Source: Daucus carota subsp. sativus (lineage: Eukaryota; Streptophyta; Magnoliopsida; Apiales; Apiaceae). From it: 64,000 nt of DNA. The stretch lies in NCBI RefSeq assembly GCF_001625215.2, contig NC_030386.2, positions 38,567,296-38,631,295 on the forward strand, read 5' to 3'. Positions within the stretch are counted from its first letter, which is position 1, and each line of letters begins with the position of its first letter. A program made the translations under genes and the position numbers. Of this stretch, positions 1 through 14,300 are shown piece by piece. The notes beneath the pieces were generated by a model that was not told where the DNA came from, did no database searches, and was given only the letters and a program-made list of their open reading frames with translations.

Positions 1-2480
1 GACTTTAATAATTTATAACTAACAGCCTCGGCAATCATCCGAAACACTATCATCCCAAAAAAAATTTTGTATTATCAATTATAGTTTTTATGTGATTTTA
101 AAATTCCAACCTCTACTCGTCCTTAACTTGCTCAGTCGACCTGATAATTAGAGTTTGAGCTTCTCCTGCTAAATTCCTTCGTTGCAACTTGCAACAGTAA
201 ATTTTTAATCAAGACCAGAAGCAATTTATGATCAAATTGCAACGTCACAATTATTGCTTACACCGTATTTTTGAAGAAAAAATTAAAATATAGACATTTT
301 TCAAGAAAAACCCTTACTGTTTTAATCATAAGAAAAACTCCCAATTTATCAATATTCAATATTAAACTTAACCAATGCTAATGTAAATCATCCAGATTCC
401 AGACAAAGCGAGTTCAATTAACCATGCGTAATCTCCAAATTCCCCGAAATTCACTCACAAAAGTGTGGAAATTAAATCACCGTCTAAATCAATTTTCCGA
501 ATTCCGATAAAAATAAGTCGTCAATGTGGAGGTGTGCGTAACCCTGAGACCTATAAATTTCTTACTGATCTGGGCTTTAAACACCACCCATTTTATCAAT
601 TTCAGGAGCGGCCAATCTAGACAGAAACAAATTAAAATCATCTCTGCCTTATTTTAAAACCCAGCTCCGTTTTAAGACACAAACAATCATAGTACAACGT
701 ATACACACAAAACACAAGAAATACAAACACAAAAGCAAGTGGTAATGGTTGCTCATATTCTATGGGTGTAATATGAGTCTGTCATGCCAATCAGGCATTC
801 AGTACGAGGAATTACTTTTATAATCACCGCAACCATTATTCAATCCCTCCGTCAATTTTACCAAATTTGAGAAAATTAGATATATGAAAGTTGCAAGATC
901 AGAAAGATGGGAAGCAGACAAGTAGCGAAGTGAGAATAGTGAAGACTGAAGAGTGCGGCTGATGAAGTAGATGAGTGTGTTTATACAGATAAACACATGC
1001 GCTCTACGTCAAACCCTAATCCCGGGTCAGGTCCACGGTACACGCTACCGTAATGGGCTTCAAAACTGACTTTGTGGCTTGGGGCCTTGGGCACGTTTTT
1101 TTCTTTCTTTCTATGTACTCCTCTTGTGTCTTCCTCGTTTTTTAACAATTTTTTTCAGTGCTTTACGCGTCTATAAAACACACACTTTTATAATTTTTTT
1201 CTAAATTCTTTTTTCCTAATTTTTTTTTAAAAAAATTTACAAAATTATATTTTATATAAAAGTATTAAAGTGCATGTCACGCCGTTGTCTCTCAATATTA
1301 AGAATTGTGAAGAGACAGAAGGCGTAAATAATACGGGGTGCCAATTACTTTTTTTCGTATCTCCTGTTTGAAAAAACTTTAGTTAAAAATTGAATAAAAA
1401 ATAGAAATAAAATTCACAGAAAATGTATAAAAATTTAAGTTCTGATAACATATTTTCATCGTCTAAAAATTTAACACTAATTTTGTGATGTTAATTATAT
1501 TTGTCGAACTTTCAAATACTTGTGATAATATTTCAAATCATGTATTATCATCATAATAAAAGTTATTTTATTCACAACAGCTTAATTAATATTAACACAA
1601 TATTTTTAAAATATGGCGAGTAACTATAACCAATATCATCTAAATACAAAATCTTATATATTTCGTCAATTTATCGCAGCACAAAATCTTACATTCTAAC
1701 AAGTTTAAGCATCATGGTAGATACTCTGATCTATATAATTGTTTCTTTTCAAGAAACATGGATCATGCATAAATCCTATCAATCAATAATAATTGCAAAA
1801 ATTATTCTTGAATATTGCAATACTTTTAATATAGATGATTTTTGAAAAGAAAATGGAGTACAGGAAAATATATTTTGCTCAAATATTTCAGAGTGCGAGT
1901 AAAAAGGATAAAATTTCACTAATCCGTGGCCTCACTTGTCGGATTACATTTTATTATAAAAGTCGGCTTTATAAAACTGAGTTGAATTTTTTTCTTTTTA
2001 ATACCGAGTTGAAAACTATTTTACTAAACTCCAAAATGAGTCTATTGTACATATAATCAAAATAATGAAAAACTGTGATCGAGATGTAACATTTTACTGT
2101 TAAAGTCCAACCTTTAGTATCATTACAAAAATCACTTTATAAACAATATTAATTTTCATTACTTATACGTTCGATCACAACTCTCTGTGTTTTGATTATT
2201 GGTAGAGTAACCATTTTGTATTTCTACTTCGTTTTCTTCAATAGTCTAGTTTGTCAGTTATCAATCCTTAACATTGCAAGTCAAAAATACACAAAATTGT
2301 CCATACACGTTTCCTCCCCAAACCTGAAACCATTTCGTATATACAAAAAAAAGATTGATATCAAATAAATATATTTTTATAATTCTTAAATATTCATTTA
2401 TAAAAATTTATCTTATTAAATGAAAAATTAAAAATAGTGTATAGTTCTGAATTCTGATATCGATTTTGGTTTAAATCAAG
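1..2480. other. AT-rich intergenic DNA, possible 5' end of a leftward gene
   Basis: I see no convincing coding exon here. The stretch 700-1030 is less AT-rich than its surroundings. Near 1006-1016 it contains a telo-box-like AAACCCTAA, which on the minus strand reads as the 'attagggttt' often found at plant transcription starts. A short minus-strand ATG frame begins near 835 (MVAVIIK...) and would suit a first exon of a gene running left out of the window, but no splice partner is visible. From 1040 to 2480 I see only AT-rich sequence with nothing recognisable. Confidence 0.3.
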
Positions 2481-2503
2481 ATTTATTACAAAGAGATTGT
2501 TAG

Positions 2504-2653
2504 TTTTTTTTTTTTTTGAAAAATATGGCTTATAGCCTTACAAATGAGTATATGTTTTACGAAACTCTCGGGTGAGTCAGGGTCGAACCCAGGACTTACC
2601 CCTGAACACACTTGCCTAGACCATCTGGTCATCCATACGACCCCATACAGGCC
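2504..2653 (-). mobile_element. tRNA-derived SINE
   Basis: Read on the minus strand, the unit begins near 2653 and carries an A-box-like stretch (TGGTCTAGGCAAG). About 35 bases later comes a strong pol III B box (GGGTTCGACCC, around 2580-2590). It ends in a 14-base A run (T run at 2504-2517 on the plus strand). Length (about 150 bp), box order and A tail are those of a plant tRNA-related SINE. I found no clear target-site duplication, so the 5' limit is approximate. Confidence 0.65.
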
Positions 2654-2918
2654 ATTAACACAGAAGTAGGTATATGTATAACTCAATGATTATTTTTAAG
2701 CCCGTATTTTACTTGGTCAATCTTTAAATTTGTTGTGTTCTTCTTAACGTGTTTGCATACTTTTCTTACGTAGACCACAAGAATTTGGTCTCTTTGCCCA
2801 TCCCATCTGCTGTTATTCTTGTTTAAAAGCCTGACCTCCCTTCTCTTTTCTCACATTATATTCGCTTTGTCTCAGCTTCATTTGCCGTTAGACGGCACAC
2901 ACATCATGCAAAATCCGC

Positions 2919-2926
2919 TATAAAAT
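2919..2926 (+). promoter_or_regulatory. TATA box of the 2974 gene
   Basis: TATAAAAT lies about 50 bases upstream of the ATG at 2974, leaving room for a 5' leader of about 20-25 nt. Position and sequence fit a plant TATA box. Confidence 0.6.
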
Positions 2927-2973
2927 CCCAACAACTAACCATCAATCATACTCATAGTTTAAGTGAGGACAAA

Positions 2974-3399
2974 ATGAGTGAGACGGAGGGGTTCTCGAAA
3001 GGGCGAGTCCCCTTTGCATGGGAGAATCAGCCCGGGATCCGAAAAAAAGATACGTGTAAATTTCACGAATCGAGTGGAGCTGTTGCTATGAAGCTGCCTC
3101 CACCGCCTGTTAAACAGCCTGAGGGCGGAAAGGCGGGTTTGATTGATCTGCAAGATATTCCTCTGCCTCCGTGTGCCTTTCAGCCTCCGATATCGAGGAA
3201 TGGTTCGAAGAGAGATATGCAGGATGATCCGTTTCTAGCGGCGTATAATAAGTGCACAAAGAGTAGTGATAGTACTAGAAGAAGATCGAGTTTTAAGAAG
3301 AGGGATGGTATTAGTATTTTTTCTTGCAAGCGTTCATGCAGTGTGAGAGATGATAGTATTGTTCGGATTTCTCAGCTTCCGATTCAGAGACCGGAATAA
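2974..3399 (+). CDS. Small basic plant protein with PFAWENQPG motif, unknown function
   Basis: A single-exon frame of 141 residues. The N-terminus has a VPFAWENQPGIRKK motif (residues about 12-25), followed by a proline cluster (LPPPPVKQP, about 41-49), a second proline-rich patch around IPLPPCAFQPP, and a Ser/Arg/Lys-rich C-terminus. The 'P-F-x-W-E-x-x-P-G' motif followed by proline patches resembles a group of plant proteins of unknown function, including DUF688-type proteins; that link is an inference from the motif. There is no signal peptide or membrane segment. The start is supported by a TATA box at 2919 and a short leader. Expression and coding status look likely, but I cannot give a function. 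Confidence 0.7.
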   Translation: MSETEGFSKGRVPFAWENQPGIRKKDTCKFHESSGAVAMKLPPPPVKQPEGGKAGLIDLQDIPLPPCAFQPPISRNGSKRDMQDDPFLAAYNKCTKSSDSTRRRSSFKKRDGISIFSCKRSCSVRDDSIVRISQLPIQRPE

Positions 3400-5040
3400 A
3401 ATTGACGCTGGTTCCTGATTAGTGATTGTTCAATTTGATACCAGTAGCTCGGAAAACGATTCATATGATGAAATAGCTACTTATCCTTGATTAGTTTTAG
3501 CTGATGCTCAGAGTATCTAAATTGTAACATCTGAGGAGTCTTCGTAATTTTGAGGGCTCTGTCTCCTTGTTCCAATTTTAGTTTTAAATAATAATAAGAC
3601 ATCATTTTCTTAGTACGGCAGTGATGACTGATGAAAGTAAGATCAGGAAGGAAATTTGCATCGAAGATTGTGTGATCCTGGAGTTGGACTGTGAACAAAT
3701 AATTACTCAGACTCATCGCAACTGCGGATTATTTTATCATATTTAAATGTTTTGAATGCGGTTTTGAGGGTTTAACATATTTGATTTTTGATTTTTGACT
3801 AGTGCTAGGTACACAAAATTGTGTAAAAAAAATTTGTCTATAACATTTCGTACATAATTATATGAACCAAGCATTTTTCTTTATATTTTGTCCACCGCTG
3901 TGAGCCTGCAATTTGGTTAAATAATTGAGATTAATATCATTTGATGATTCATTTTGACGGAAATTGTGTTCCATACTTAATTGACAAAACAATCAAAATA
4001 TTTATTTTATTTCCTTTATTTAATCAAAAGATGTAGTTGAATAAACAATAAATTGTGATGTTAAGTAATTCTCTTTCGGTCATAATATTTTCAACACTAA
4101 AATTCTATTAATTAAAAAATTAAATGAAGTGTTGTTAAAAATTGCAAAAATATACAAAACATCATCATTTTATTGAGATAAATTATCTTCATAGATTTCG
4201 GTAACATAAATTCGTACCAGACATCACCACCATCCACTAACTCCTCAATCGAGTTAGTTGGTCGGTAATATTAGACCCGACCTAATTCGACACGAATTCG
4301 ACTCGTAAAATTTATTATTTCAAAATATATGATATTAGACCCAAAGCAACAATTTTAATTAAAAACGGTTTTAAAGTCTATAATAAAATTTAATATTATT
4401 AATTTAAGAACAAAATTTTACGAATAAAAAAATTATTTACATCATATTGTTCAATACTTATTAATATAAAAATTTTGTCACCAAATTTATCCTAAAAATT
4501 TATCAATACTTTATTAATTAATTAATGGTTTGAATTTAAAATTCACTTTCAATATAAAATCTCAATTAAATTACCTTTTAGTAATTGAAGTTACTAAAAA
4601 AAGTGCATGGTAACATCATATAACATGTTTTCAATATTTTTATTAAAAAGTTAAAAATAGCATATTTTTATCGAAAATATTAACTTTTAAAACGTGTTAA
4701 TCAAGTTATAAAAAATTTTTGAGATAATATTTATAAAATTAAAATTATAATATACATTAAATTAATACAATTTACACGTAAATTTATTATAATATACACA
4801 TTTGTAGCCCATCCATTATATTTTATATGTAAGTGTGCCTGACAACAATTTTTTTTGGAAGCCGTTGGAGTTTTTGCACCGATTATTAATGAAATTTAAT
4901 AGATTATTATCCCATTAAAAAATCGGAATATACGATACCCTTACACAAATACATTATATTATCATATATTATATTATAATATGTTTTAGAACAAAATCGC
5001 CAATTTAAAACTACACAAATATTAAGAAGAGCAGCACATC
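3400..5040. other. 3' flank of the small gene and AT-rich intergenic DNA
   Basis: The first 300 bases are presumably 3' UTR of the 2974 gene. From about 3780 the sequence is very AT-rich (long A/T runs, no open frame of note) up to the PRP40A leader. I see no tRNA, transposon terminus or tandem array in it. Confidence 0.5.
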
Positions 5041-5307
5041 TATCACTCTGCACAACCTCGAATCATACATCTAGGGCTTTAACACCAGCTGAAGAAGCGA
5101 AACGATTGCCGCAAGCTCCATCGCTTCTCTCGATTATCGCGCCACCGAATCTTGAATACAGAGGTGCGCATACACAATTTTACACATCTAATTGTAATTT
5201 TACTCGCTTATTTCTATTTCTTGTTTCAGCCTAAACCTAATTTCCACGCGTTTGTATTTATTTTTCGCAGATTATTTTGATTGCGTGGACGTTTTGCGAG
5301 GTAGGCA
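5041..5307 (+). promoter_or_regulatory. PRP40A: PRP40A 5' leader with a 5'-UTR intron
   Basis: The GC content rises at about 5040. A likely leader ends ...ATACAGAG, followed by a GTGCGC donor (5164) and a pyrimidine-rich acceptor ending TTTTTCGCAG at 5270. The second leader piece, 5271-5307, runs into the ATG at 5308. Introns just upstream of the start codon are common in plant housekeeping genes. The transcription start itself is not resolved. Confidence 0.5.
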
Positions 5308-8300
5308 ATGGCGAATAATCCGCAGGCTCCCGGTGGTCAGGTGATTAAATTTCTGTATGATTCGTCCGCCGTTTGGATACGTTTGGATATGTTTTGATAT
5401 TATCCTGTTGTATATGAGATATGAATTTGTTTATGTAAGTTGCGTAGTGCTAACAGAAATTGTTGTGTGTGTTGTTTGGGAATTGTGATTTGGAATTTTA
5501 GGTTATGGAGAATTGATTAGGAAGGAAATTAGTCGGAAGGAGGGTTATGTAATGGGTCATTCAGGTATATAAGATAAAAATTAGTTGGGGGATTAGTTAC
5601 TTGAAATGATAATACACGGCTGTTCTGTTTGAGTGGTGTCATTTTCACACATAGTTTCCGTTGAACTCATTAACTTAAGAAAGATTGAAGTCAGTATAGT
5701 GCCATATAATATGTAGACTATCGTTAAGGGAGAATTTATCACATCGATGTAGACAAATGTTTAGGGAATGCGGACAAATGTAAGAATAAGATGATCTTTG
5801 TTGGATTACGTGAGATATATTTTATGTAGAGAATATTGTGTTAGTCATATACGTTGTATGTTTGCGGGGGATTTGGAGTTGGTCAAGTTTCACGAGCATT
5901 GTTATTTGATGTGGTTTATTTGTTAGTTGTGGGTATACTAGGTTTTTGTATCTATAAATATAATTTAATCCCGTGTACTTGTCTGACAATGGTATTTTAC
6001 CCAATACTATCCTATATATGCTTCCTCTTGTTATCTTCCTTTTTTTAAAATATCATGAAGAGTTAATTTTATTATTATTTATGTACCAAAAGGGCATATA
6101 TAACATCAGCACTACTGATTTATAATTGCATTGGTTTTTAGTGGTGTAATATGATGCGTAGAGGTAATTTTTTGGGAAATTTTTACGAAAAGGTACTAGG
6201 TGACCTTTTCAGCTTCCATTAATGTACTTGTACCATATTACTATTTATTTGGTATTTGGCAGGAATTGGTGGGGTTAATTATGACAAAATGAAAATAACG
6301 AAAGTCGCATTACCGATTATTAAATCTTTAATAAAGTACAAATGGTTTGTTAACATGTATTTGTATGTAGTAACCGCTTAGGGGAGCATTATTGTTGACT
6401 TTCCAATTGTGTCTTTGACATGTCCCGGTATTAACATCTGTGCATGAGGGATTATCCATTTTCCTGTATGATCATTGCATATATATATGAGATTGTTCCC
6501 CGTGTTGATGATTTTGTCTTTTCTATGGATGTGGCTAATGATTGGTCAAGCCATCTAAAGGTTTATATTGGCCTTCACTAGCTCCTTTACATGATTGTCT
6601 TGGATGCAATTCTGATCCGTGTGAATCAATAAATAAAAACATACCTTATTTGCATTCCTGGTAAAACACATTAGAATATTTAAAGCTCTATACATCTTAT
6701 GATATCTTTTCTGTTATAGACTCTTCGGCCGCCTTCAGTTGGGCCCATGGGCTCCCAGAATTTTGGGGCACCCTACCCCATGCAGGTAAACAGCATCTTA
6801 TTTGAACTACCACCATCTTATTTGTTTATTCTTTACTAGAGCTGATAATGATATGTACGGGCAATTGGGCATAACTTAATTATTTACAGTTTCGACCTAT
6901 GGCTCCTGCGCTACAAGGCCAACATCCTATGCCGGTTTCCTCAGCATCACAACAATTTTCTCCAGCTGGGCAAGTCATGCATCCTGGTCAAGGGCAGCAG
7001 CCACTACAGTATTCTCAACCGATGCAGCATTTACAATCAAGGCCGCTCCAGCCTGGTCCTGTTCCTCCATCACAGGCTACTCAAATGCCTTACCTTCAGC
7101 AGAACATGACTTATGCATCTGGTCAACAACAGTATCAGCAAGCTGCCCCAGCAAATGGCCATGGTTATGGCGGTCCTGGAGTGCCTCTCTCTTCATCATA
7201 TACTGTAAGAGATCTTGTTATTTTTTGTTTTCTGCATCTTGGAATACCTCTTGACTTCATATTATTTTATTGTTTTGTTTCAGTACACTGCTTCATATGG
7301 CCAGCCACAAAACACCATGAATATGCCTCCTCAATTTCAACCTGCTTCGCAAATACAAATGCCTGCAGTTCCTGTAGGGGGGCAACCTTGGTTACCACCT
7401 ATTAGTCAAGGTTTACCCGCTGCTACACCTATGCAACCAATTGCACAGCAGCCTGCAGCTTCTCCTGGCCCTGTTACGGTGTGTGCTCGTAAATTCTCAT
7501 ATATCAGTAGTTAGATAGATTAATTACCTTATATACTACCTTAACATAGCAGATGCCCTTAGTTTATGTAACGTCATTTATGGGATTGTCCATCATTATT
7601 TTCGTATTACTGATTGTGGTACTCTGTACACCCATATTACATGATGTGCCCTGTTTTTAATTGTTAGTTACACACATGTTTATAATCATGCGAAATGAAG
7701 CCCAGATGAGCTTGTCGCATGTTATACTTGGACCATCATGGAATGAAGTTACTCTTTGACAACCAAACAATTTGGCGGCAAATGGGTGTCTAAGATAGTT
7801 TTCTTCTGTGGAAGGGACCCCCACTGCAGAAATAGGAGAGTATCATCCCATGTTTCAAAATCCTAACCGGGTGTAAGATTTATACATCCTCCAGAGCAAA
7901 AGGCTTATATCATGTTGTTTGAAAGCTCTATTGATGTAGAAGTCTAATCTAATAATAATCATTGCAGCTAAAAAGCATTATGTTGAAGATTATGAACACA
8001 CTTAAAGAAAATCAATTCGTTGTAAAGCATACCTGCTTATTAGTTTAATATTTTCAAGATTATTGAGGAGAAATTTTGTTCTTTGTGCACATGATGGTGG
8101 AAGAGGAATAACGATTTTCGTACAACTGAATCAGTTCTTAGACTTGAGAGTACCATAATTAGCTATCTGAACCCAATTCGCTATCTTGGTCAATCTTAAA
8201 AGTTTCTAGACTGCTGAATATATGTCTATATGCTACTGACCTGGTCTACCTTGTAAAGTCACAGCGTTGTTAGTTTGAACTACTGTTAACCTGGTTCTTC

Positions 8301-11300
8301 ATTGTGTTTCGAGTTCCCGTGTCGAGCACCCAACATTTGTACACTTATTTTAGGCCGAAAACATGAGATCTTTTGGATATATTGCTGATTGACACTTGGA
8401 CACTTATCCATGTTGGTGATACCGGAGGTTGAGCATAAAATAAGTTCACCCTGATGCTTGGATTTATTTACTTTAATTATTATAAAATAGAATTATATTG
8501 TCTATCTGTCTGTTCTATATTTTTTCAGTTTGTATAAAAATTAAGTATGTTATTTTTACACGATATGTGATGAACTGATTTTTACTTTTATCACTTGTTG
8601 GGTCTACAGGTTGTTAGCTCCCCACATACTTCCTCTGATTGGCAAGAGTTTGAAGCTAGTGATGGGAGAAGGTAAGTTATCCTTTAGGCGTAGCTCTTGT
8701 GACCAATTCTAATTTTTTATATTGACAATCAGTTTCTTCAGGATATCTTTTTTTTTTTGCCTACTCACACCACTCTCCACATTTCTTTTCTTTCTGTTGA
8801 ATTTTGTAATTTTCAGATACTATTACAACAAAATAACGAAGCAATCTTGTTGGGAGAAGCCTTTGGAACTAATGACACCTTTAGAGGTGAGGCATTGTGT
8901 GAATTACCCTCTGTTCTTGATAGATCATCATCATTATCTTCATTCATTGCTAGGAATATGCTCTTATGATTTTCTACTTGATTAGTCTTTGCTCAGTTTA
9001 TAGATGGTGACGACTTTAGATGTACTTGATATGATCGAAGTTGTTTTTATGTAAATCCTCCTTTTATTTGCATGTTCCTCTGGTTTGTAGATGTCATGGA
9101 AAATCAGGGGATTATAACAACTGCTCTATTTGCTCACTGTGAAGGCGGTTTCACTTTCTCAAGGCAGGCAACAATATGCTATTTATATTTAAATTACTAT
9201 GTGAAGGAGCATTGCTCTTGTGATATCGGTTGTGCAGACCTATTGTCTAATCGTAGTGCCACAGTCCTTGTTCATGTAAAAAATTGTAGATTAAAATATA
9301 TAGCCGTTTAGTATTGCATCTATGTATATATTTGGTCATAGGCGGAGAACATTGATATTGTGTGACTTGTTAGTAATAGCCTCTACTAGTTTGCTGGTTT
9401 TGTTTTTATACTTGAACTGCATTACTTGCTAGTTTCTACTTCTGTTCGAGCATTCTCGTTCATGATTTTTTCTTTTTCTTTTGGGATAGTGCTATGGATC
9501 TCAATTTAATCGTCACAGTGTTTCTTTAAGTTACTGATTACATTATTTGTACAGATAGTATTAATGTAATAAGCCATCATCTGAGATTCTTTTGCCACCT
9601 TAGCACTGGATATTGGTTGATGTTTCAGAATGATTTCCACAAGCACACAGTTTGTTGTGACTTTTTTTGGTCCATTAAATGATATGTTGGTGCCAAGTAA
9701 CTTTTCTTCACAGACAGTGCAGTTGCGAATCTTAATAGAATATGTAATTTGCTTCATTGATAATATGAAGCATCGTGATACTAATTCCTATACATGCCTT
9801 GTGGCGTTGCTTGTGCCCTTTCATGTGTGCATGGCTGGCCATATGCAGCAGTGCAGTAAAGTGAATTGTTCTTAATATGATTTCCTGATGTTTAATTGTA
9901 TTACTCATCACTCTGTTAGCTAATTAATTAACATACTGCGGGCAATAGAACATGTGATTTTAGCAGATCACTTGGTCGATGTAGCCATCACATTCAGGTA
10001 TGAGCTGTGCTTGGAGGTTTGAAATATAAGTTAGTAGGGCATTTTTATGAACTATGTTGAAATTTTGATATTAGATTGTGATGTAGTAAAGAGTAAAGAC
10101 TCAATTTTTCTATTCCTTGTATTATTATACTTAAGCTCATGAACACTCCATTTTCACAAGTACTTTGATGCTACACTATATATTTACTCTCGCATCTTTC
10201 TATCATTTTATAGTATACCCATTTTAACCTTAAATTGTTTCAGGTTATTACATAAGTTTGTGGTATACCCATTTGATTGATCAAGTTCGTGTTACTCATT
10301 AATCGTTTTTTTTTTTGTGGTATATAATTGTTTCATTGCTCTCAAATATATATATATATATATGTCATCTTCATTACATGTCTATAGGCGTTGATGATAA
10401 ATATGTAAATGACTGAATGACCATCGTTGATATCATCTTTGTGATTGTGCTCTTGATTTTTTTCTTACTAATGATAAGTTCTCCTTTGACAGAAAGCGGA
10501 TGCATCCACTGTTTGGAAAGAGTTCACAACTGCTGAGGGCAGAAAGTAAGAGGCATTATTCATGCCTGTAGTTAGTAGTGCTGAGTAGTAATATTCCCGT
10601 TATGTTGTCATTTTGGTTTCATTGTCTGATTTATGTGTTCGGCCTCTGCAGGTATTATTATAACAAGATCACAAAGCAATCAAAGTGGTCCATTCCTGAC
10701 GAATTAAAGGTTGCTATAAAGAAACTTTGGTATATTTGAATACTTATCTTCAACATCCTTTGAGCACTAATTCTAAATAAATGCCACCAGTTAGCACGTG
10801 AACAGGCTGAGAAAGCAGCTGGAGATGGATCACAGTCGGAATCAGTTATAGCTACTTCAGGAACGGCCAAAGAAATGGTTGATGTGCTGACTACTGCACC
10901 CCCTTCAAACGAAGTAGCATCGACAACAGTTGGGGTAGCTTCAAGCCCTGTTCCTGTTACACCCGTCAGTGCTCCCCTTATGACCATTTCTGAATCAGCT
11001 ACACCTGTTGTGAATGTTGCTGCAGACACTACCACTGCAACTGTTGCAGGAAGTGTGGGACTTTCTAATGCTTCTGTTAATGTCAACACAACTCCAGTGT
11101 ATGGTTTTATGATTGCTACAGTTTTATAGATAATCTTCAGTCTGAAGTTGAAATGATATTTACTTGTGCTTTCTTGTGACTGCAGTACTGGATCTGAAAC
11201 TCCAGTTTCACGTGATGCTGGGAATTCTTCAGAGGGAGCTTCTGTGCAAGATATTGAGGTAGTGCTAGCTGTCAGCAGTCCAATAATAGTCTCCGTTGTG

Positions 11301-14300
11301 CTAAATGCAATTTTTGGTTTGCTACAAATAATTATTGCATCTCGTTCATTGTACTTTCTGACTTGCAATCTTGCCTACTGCTCTTTATTAGCCTATTCAT
11401 GTTTAATCTTAACAGGCCATTCAGTTTATAAATAATGTCATATCTGGACAATAGATGCATGCTTTCAGTCTCTCATTAATGTGTTATGTAATGATTGTGA
11501 AACGAATAGGAAGCAAAAAAGGGAAAGGCGGATGCTGGGAAGATTAACTCGACGCCAGTGGAAGACAAAACTGTCGAAGATGAACCTTTTTTATATGCTA
11601 ATAAGCAGGTACTGAGCCTGGATATGGACACATACAGGCAATTTATTCACGTAACTTTGTTAAATAACTTGAACAATTTTTTTTGTTTAGGAGGCCAAAA
11701 ATGCATTCAAAGCACTATTGGAGTCTGCAAATGTGGAGGCTGACTGGAACTGGGAGCAGGTACAGTGTGTATGATATTTACATTACTGATAATTATTTTC
11801 TGCATCACATTTAATGACGGAAGGTACTGTGCTAGGCTATGCGAGTGATCATAAATGACAAGAGATATGGTGCCTTAAAAACACTCGGTGAGCGGAAACA
11901 AACATTCAATGAGGTATTATTTCTAAAAACATTCCCAATAGCTCTGTGATTGCTCTTTGACCGTATCCAGGGAAAATAGTTGAATTTGGCTAGAACTACT
12001 TTTACTTCTCTCAGATCAGCTGCAAGTCTTTTTTTTTTTTCTTCTTCTTCATGTCTTGATTGTTTCAATGCTTGTGCTTGAAGTACTTGATGCAACGGAA
12101 AAAATTGGAAGCTGAAGAACGGCGCTTAAGGCAGAGGAAAGCAAAAGAGGAATTTACAAAGATGTTGGAAGTAAGTTAGCTACAACTTGGAATTAATGCT
12201 GGTCTCGTCTTATGGTTTTCACTTCACTTATCAAATTATGTTTGCAACTACTTTGCTCAATTATATTTGTAACATTATGTTTGCAACTGCTTTGCTGTCC
12301 TGTTTGAATACTTAAAACGCCCTTTAAGTAAGCTCCCAGGGCTCTTCTCGTAACGCTTTGCAAATCTTTCTCCCTACCAGACTGACGAGGCTTGTTATAA
12401 ATTTCATCAAAAGAATGTGGTGCCACTAATATGCAGGATTCGGTTTTCACAACATCATGTTTGCTATAATTTATGATACTTGTCCATTTCCAGATGTGTA
12501 CTTGGTGTTATAATGATAATTATTAGAATATGAGTGGTTTAATTATTCATGGAAAAAATGGCAAACATGATTATCTTGTAAAATAAGACCTGGAAATATG
12601 TCTTTGACTTCCAAGAATCTAGGTATTAATTTATGTAATTAGAAAACATTAATGCTTTAATAAATTGGATTACTGTAAAGAGGAATGTTTAGTATTAAGG
12701 ATAGTTGGGATCTTTTTAAATCACATCGGAATATAGCGCATATGGTTCGCAAATTGATCGTTGAGAGATATAGGAAAATGCAACGAAGTCAAATTTCAAA
12801 AAAAAAAAACTCACCGATTGACTGGAAAATCAAACTGGATACGGATGTGATTATGTGAGATCATGTGTGGGAGGGTGTATTTTAATTATGTGTAGTAACT
12901 TCTAGGGGACTGTCAGATTAGATTCATATAAGGGCTTAGAATAGTTTTTAGTTTGCATTTTAATTTTGGTTTGTATTTTGGTGTATGTGTGTGCGTGCAC
13001 GACTGGATGATATATTTCAAATCTATTTTACCTGTATAGAAGGAAAGAGGTCACCAGTGTGGTTACGACATCTTTGCTGGTCTCCTGATCACAGTTTGTG
13101 TTTGTTGTGCAGGAGTCTAGGGAACTCACGTCATCCATGAGATGGAGGTAATAAGACTTCCTTTGATTGTTATGCTTTTATATTAGTATCTGACTGATAA
13201 TGCAATGCATGTTATTTTGTATGACCAAGTGGTAATTACATTGTGAGTACAGCAAAGCTGCAACTCTTTTTGAAAATGATGAGAGGTTTAAGGCTGTTGA
13301 ACGAGCTGCGGATCGTGAAGATCTCTTTAAAAACTATTTAGTGGATCTACAGAAAAAGGTAAACATCTGGGAACTAGTGCAAACAAATATAAGTGGGACG
13401 TTGTTCATGTTTATCCGTCGTTTTAATGGGGATGAATATGATAGGGAACTTGGTAGTGGTTGAGTTGCGACTTTACCACCCAAGTTGGCTCTGTTTATGT
13501 TTGTTGATTTAATCACCTTCATCACTTCTGTTCCATTTCATACCTTGTCTAGCATCACATTTTCTGGATTTCAAAGCTCATAAATTATTGAATTTCTTTC
13601 TGTATTTTGGTTTTTTTATTTGGTTGTGGGTGGGCTCAACCTGCCTCCTTCATTTGGGGGTTCCTATGCCTAAAAAACACTAAAAAAAGTCCTGTAAACA
13701 TTTATAGGTGTAGGACTTCTGCAAGGTGATATGTGGATGCTATGTGATATATCTATCTCAAATTATTTTAGAAAATGTGCTTGTATATTTTTTAAGGATT
13801 AGACTAGATTAGATTAGCATCATCTGATAGTTAGGGAGGTTCTGCAATATATTGTTTACATGTATTATTTTTTTTTGCCATATGTTTACATGTATTATTG
13901 ATATGTTGGGTTTCTAATTGTAGGAAAAAATGAAGGCTCAGGAGGAGTACCGACAAAATAGGCTCGATTACAGAAAATTCCTCGAAACCTGTGGTTTGGT
14001 CAAGGTATATATCCTTTTCAGGCGTATTCTACTAGGAAGGATAGATATTTGGTAACCATGTGTCCAGTTTTTATTATTATTCTCTTGGGTCATGGCAGGT
14101 GGATACTCAATGGAGGAAAGTTCAGGATCGTATGGAAGAAAGTGAAAGTGGTTCCCGACTTGAAAAAATTGACCGGCTGGAAATTTTTCAGGCAAGTATA
14201 TTGAATTAAATTTATGATTTTAAATTTTGATCCAAATCTATTATTTTTTGACACTGGCAATTTGAACAGGAATATATTCGTGACTTGGAAAAGGAGGAAG

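Noticed and set aside
9072..9875. Open frames of about 80 codons in the 1.6-kb intron of PRP40A
   Set aside because: They show no recognisable motifs and lie between two exons whose joining restores the WW region.
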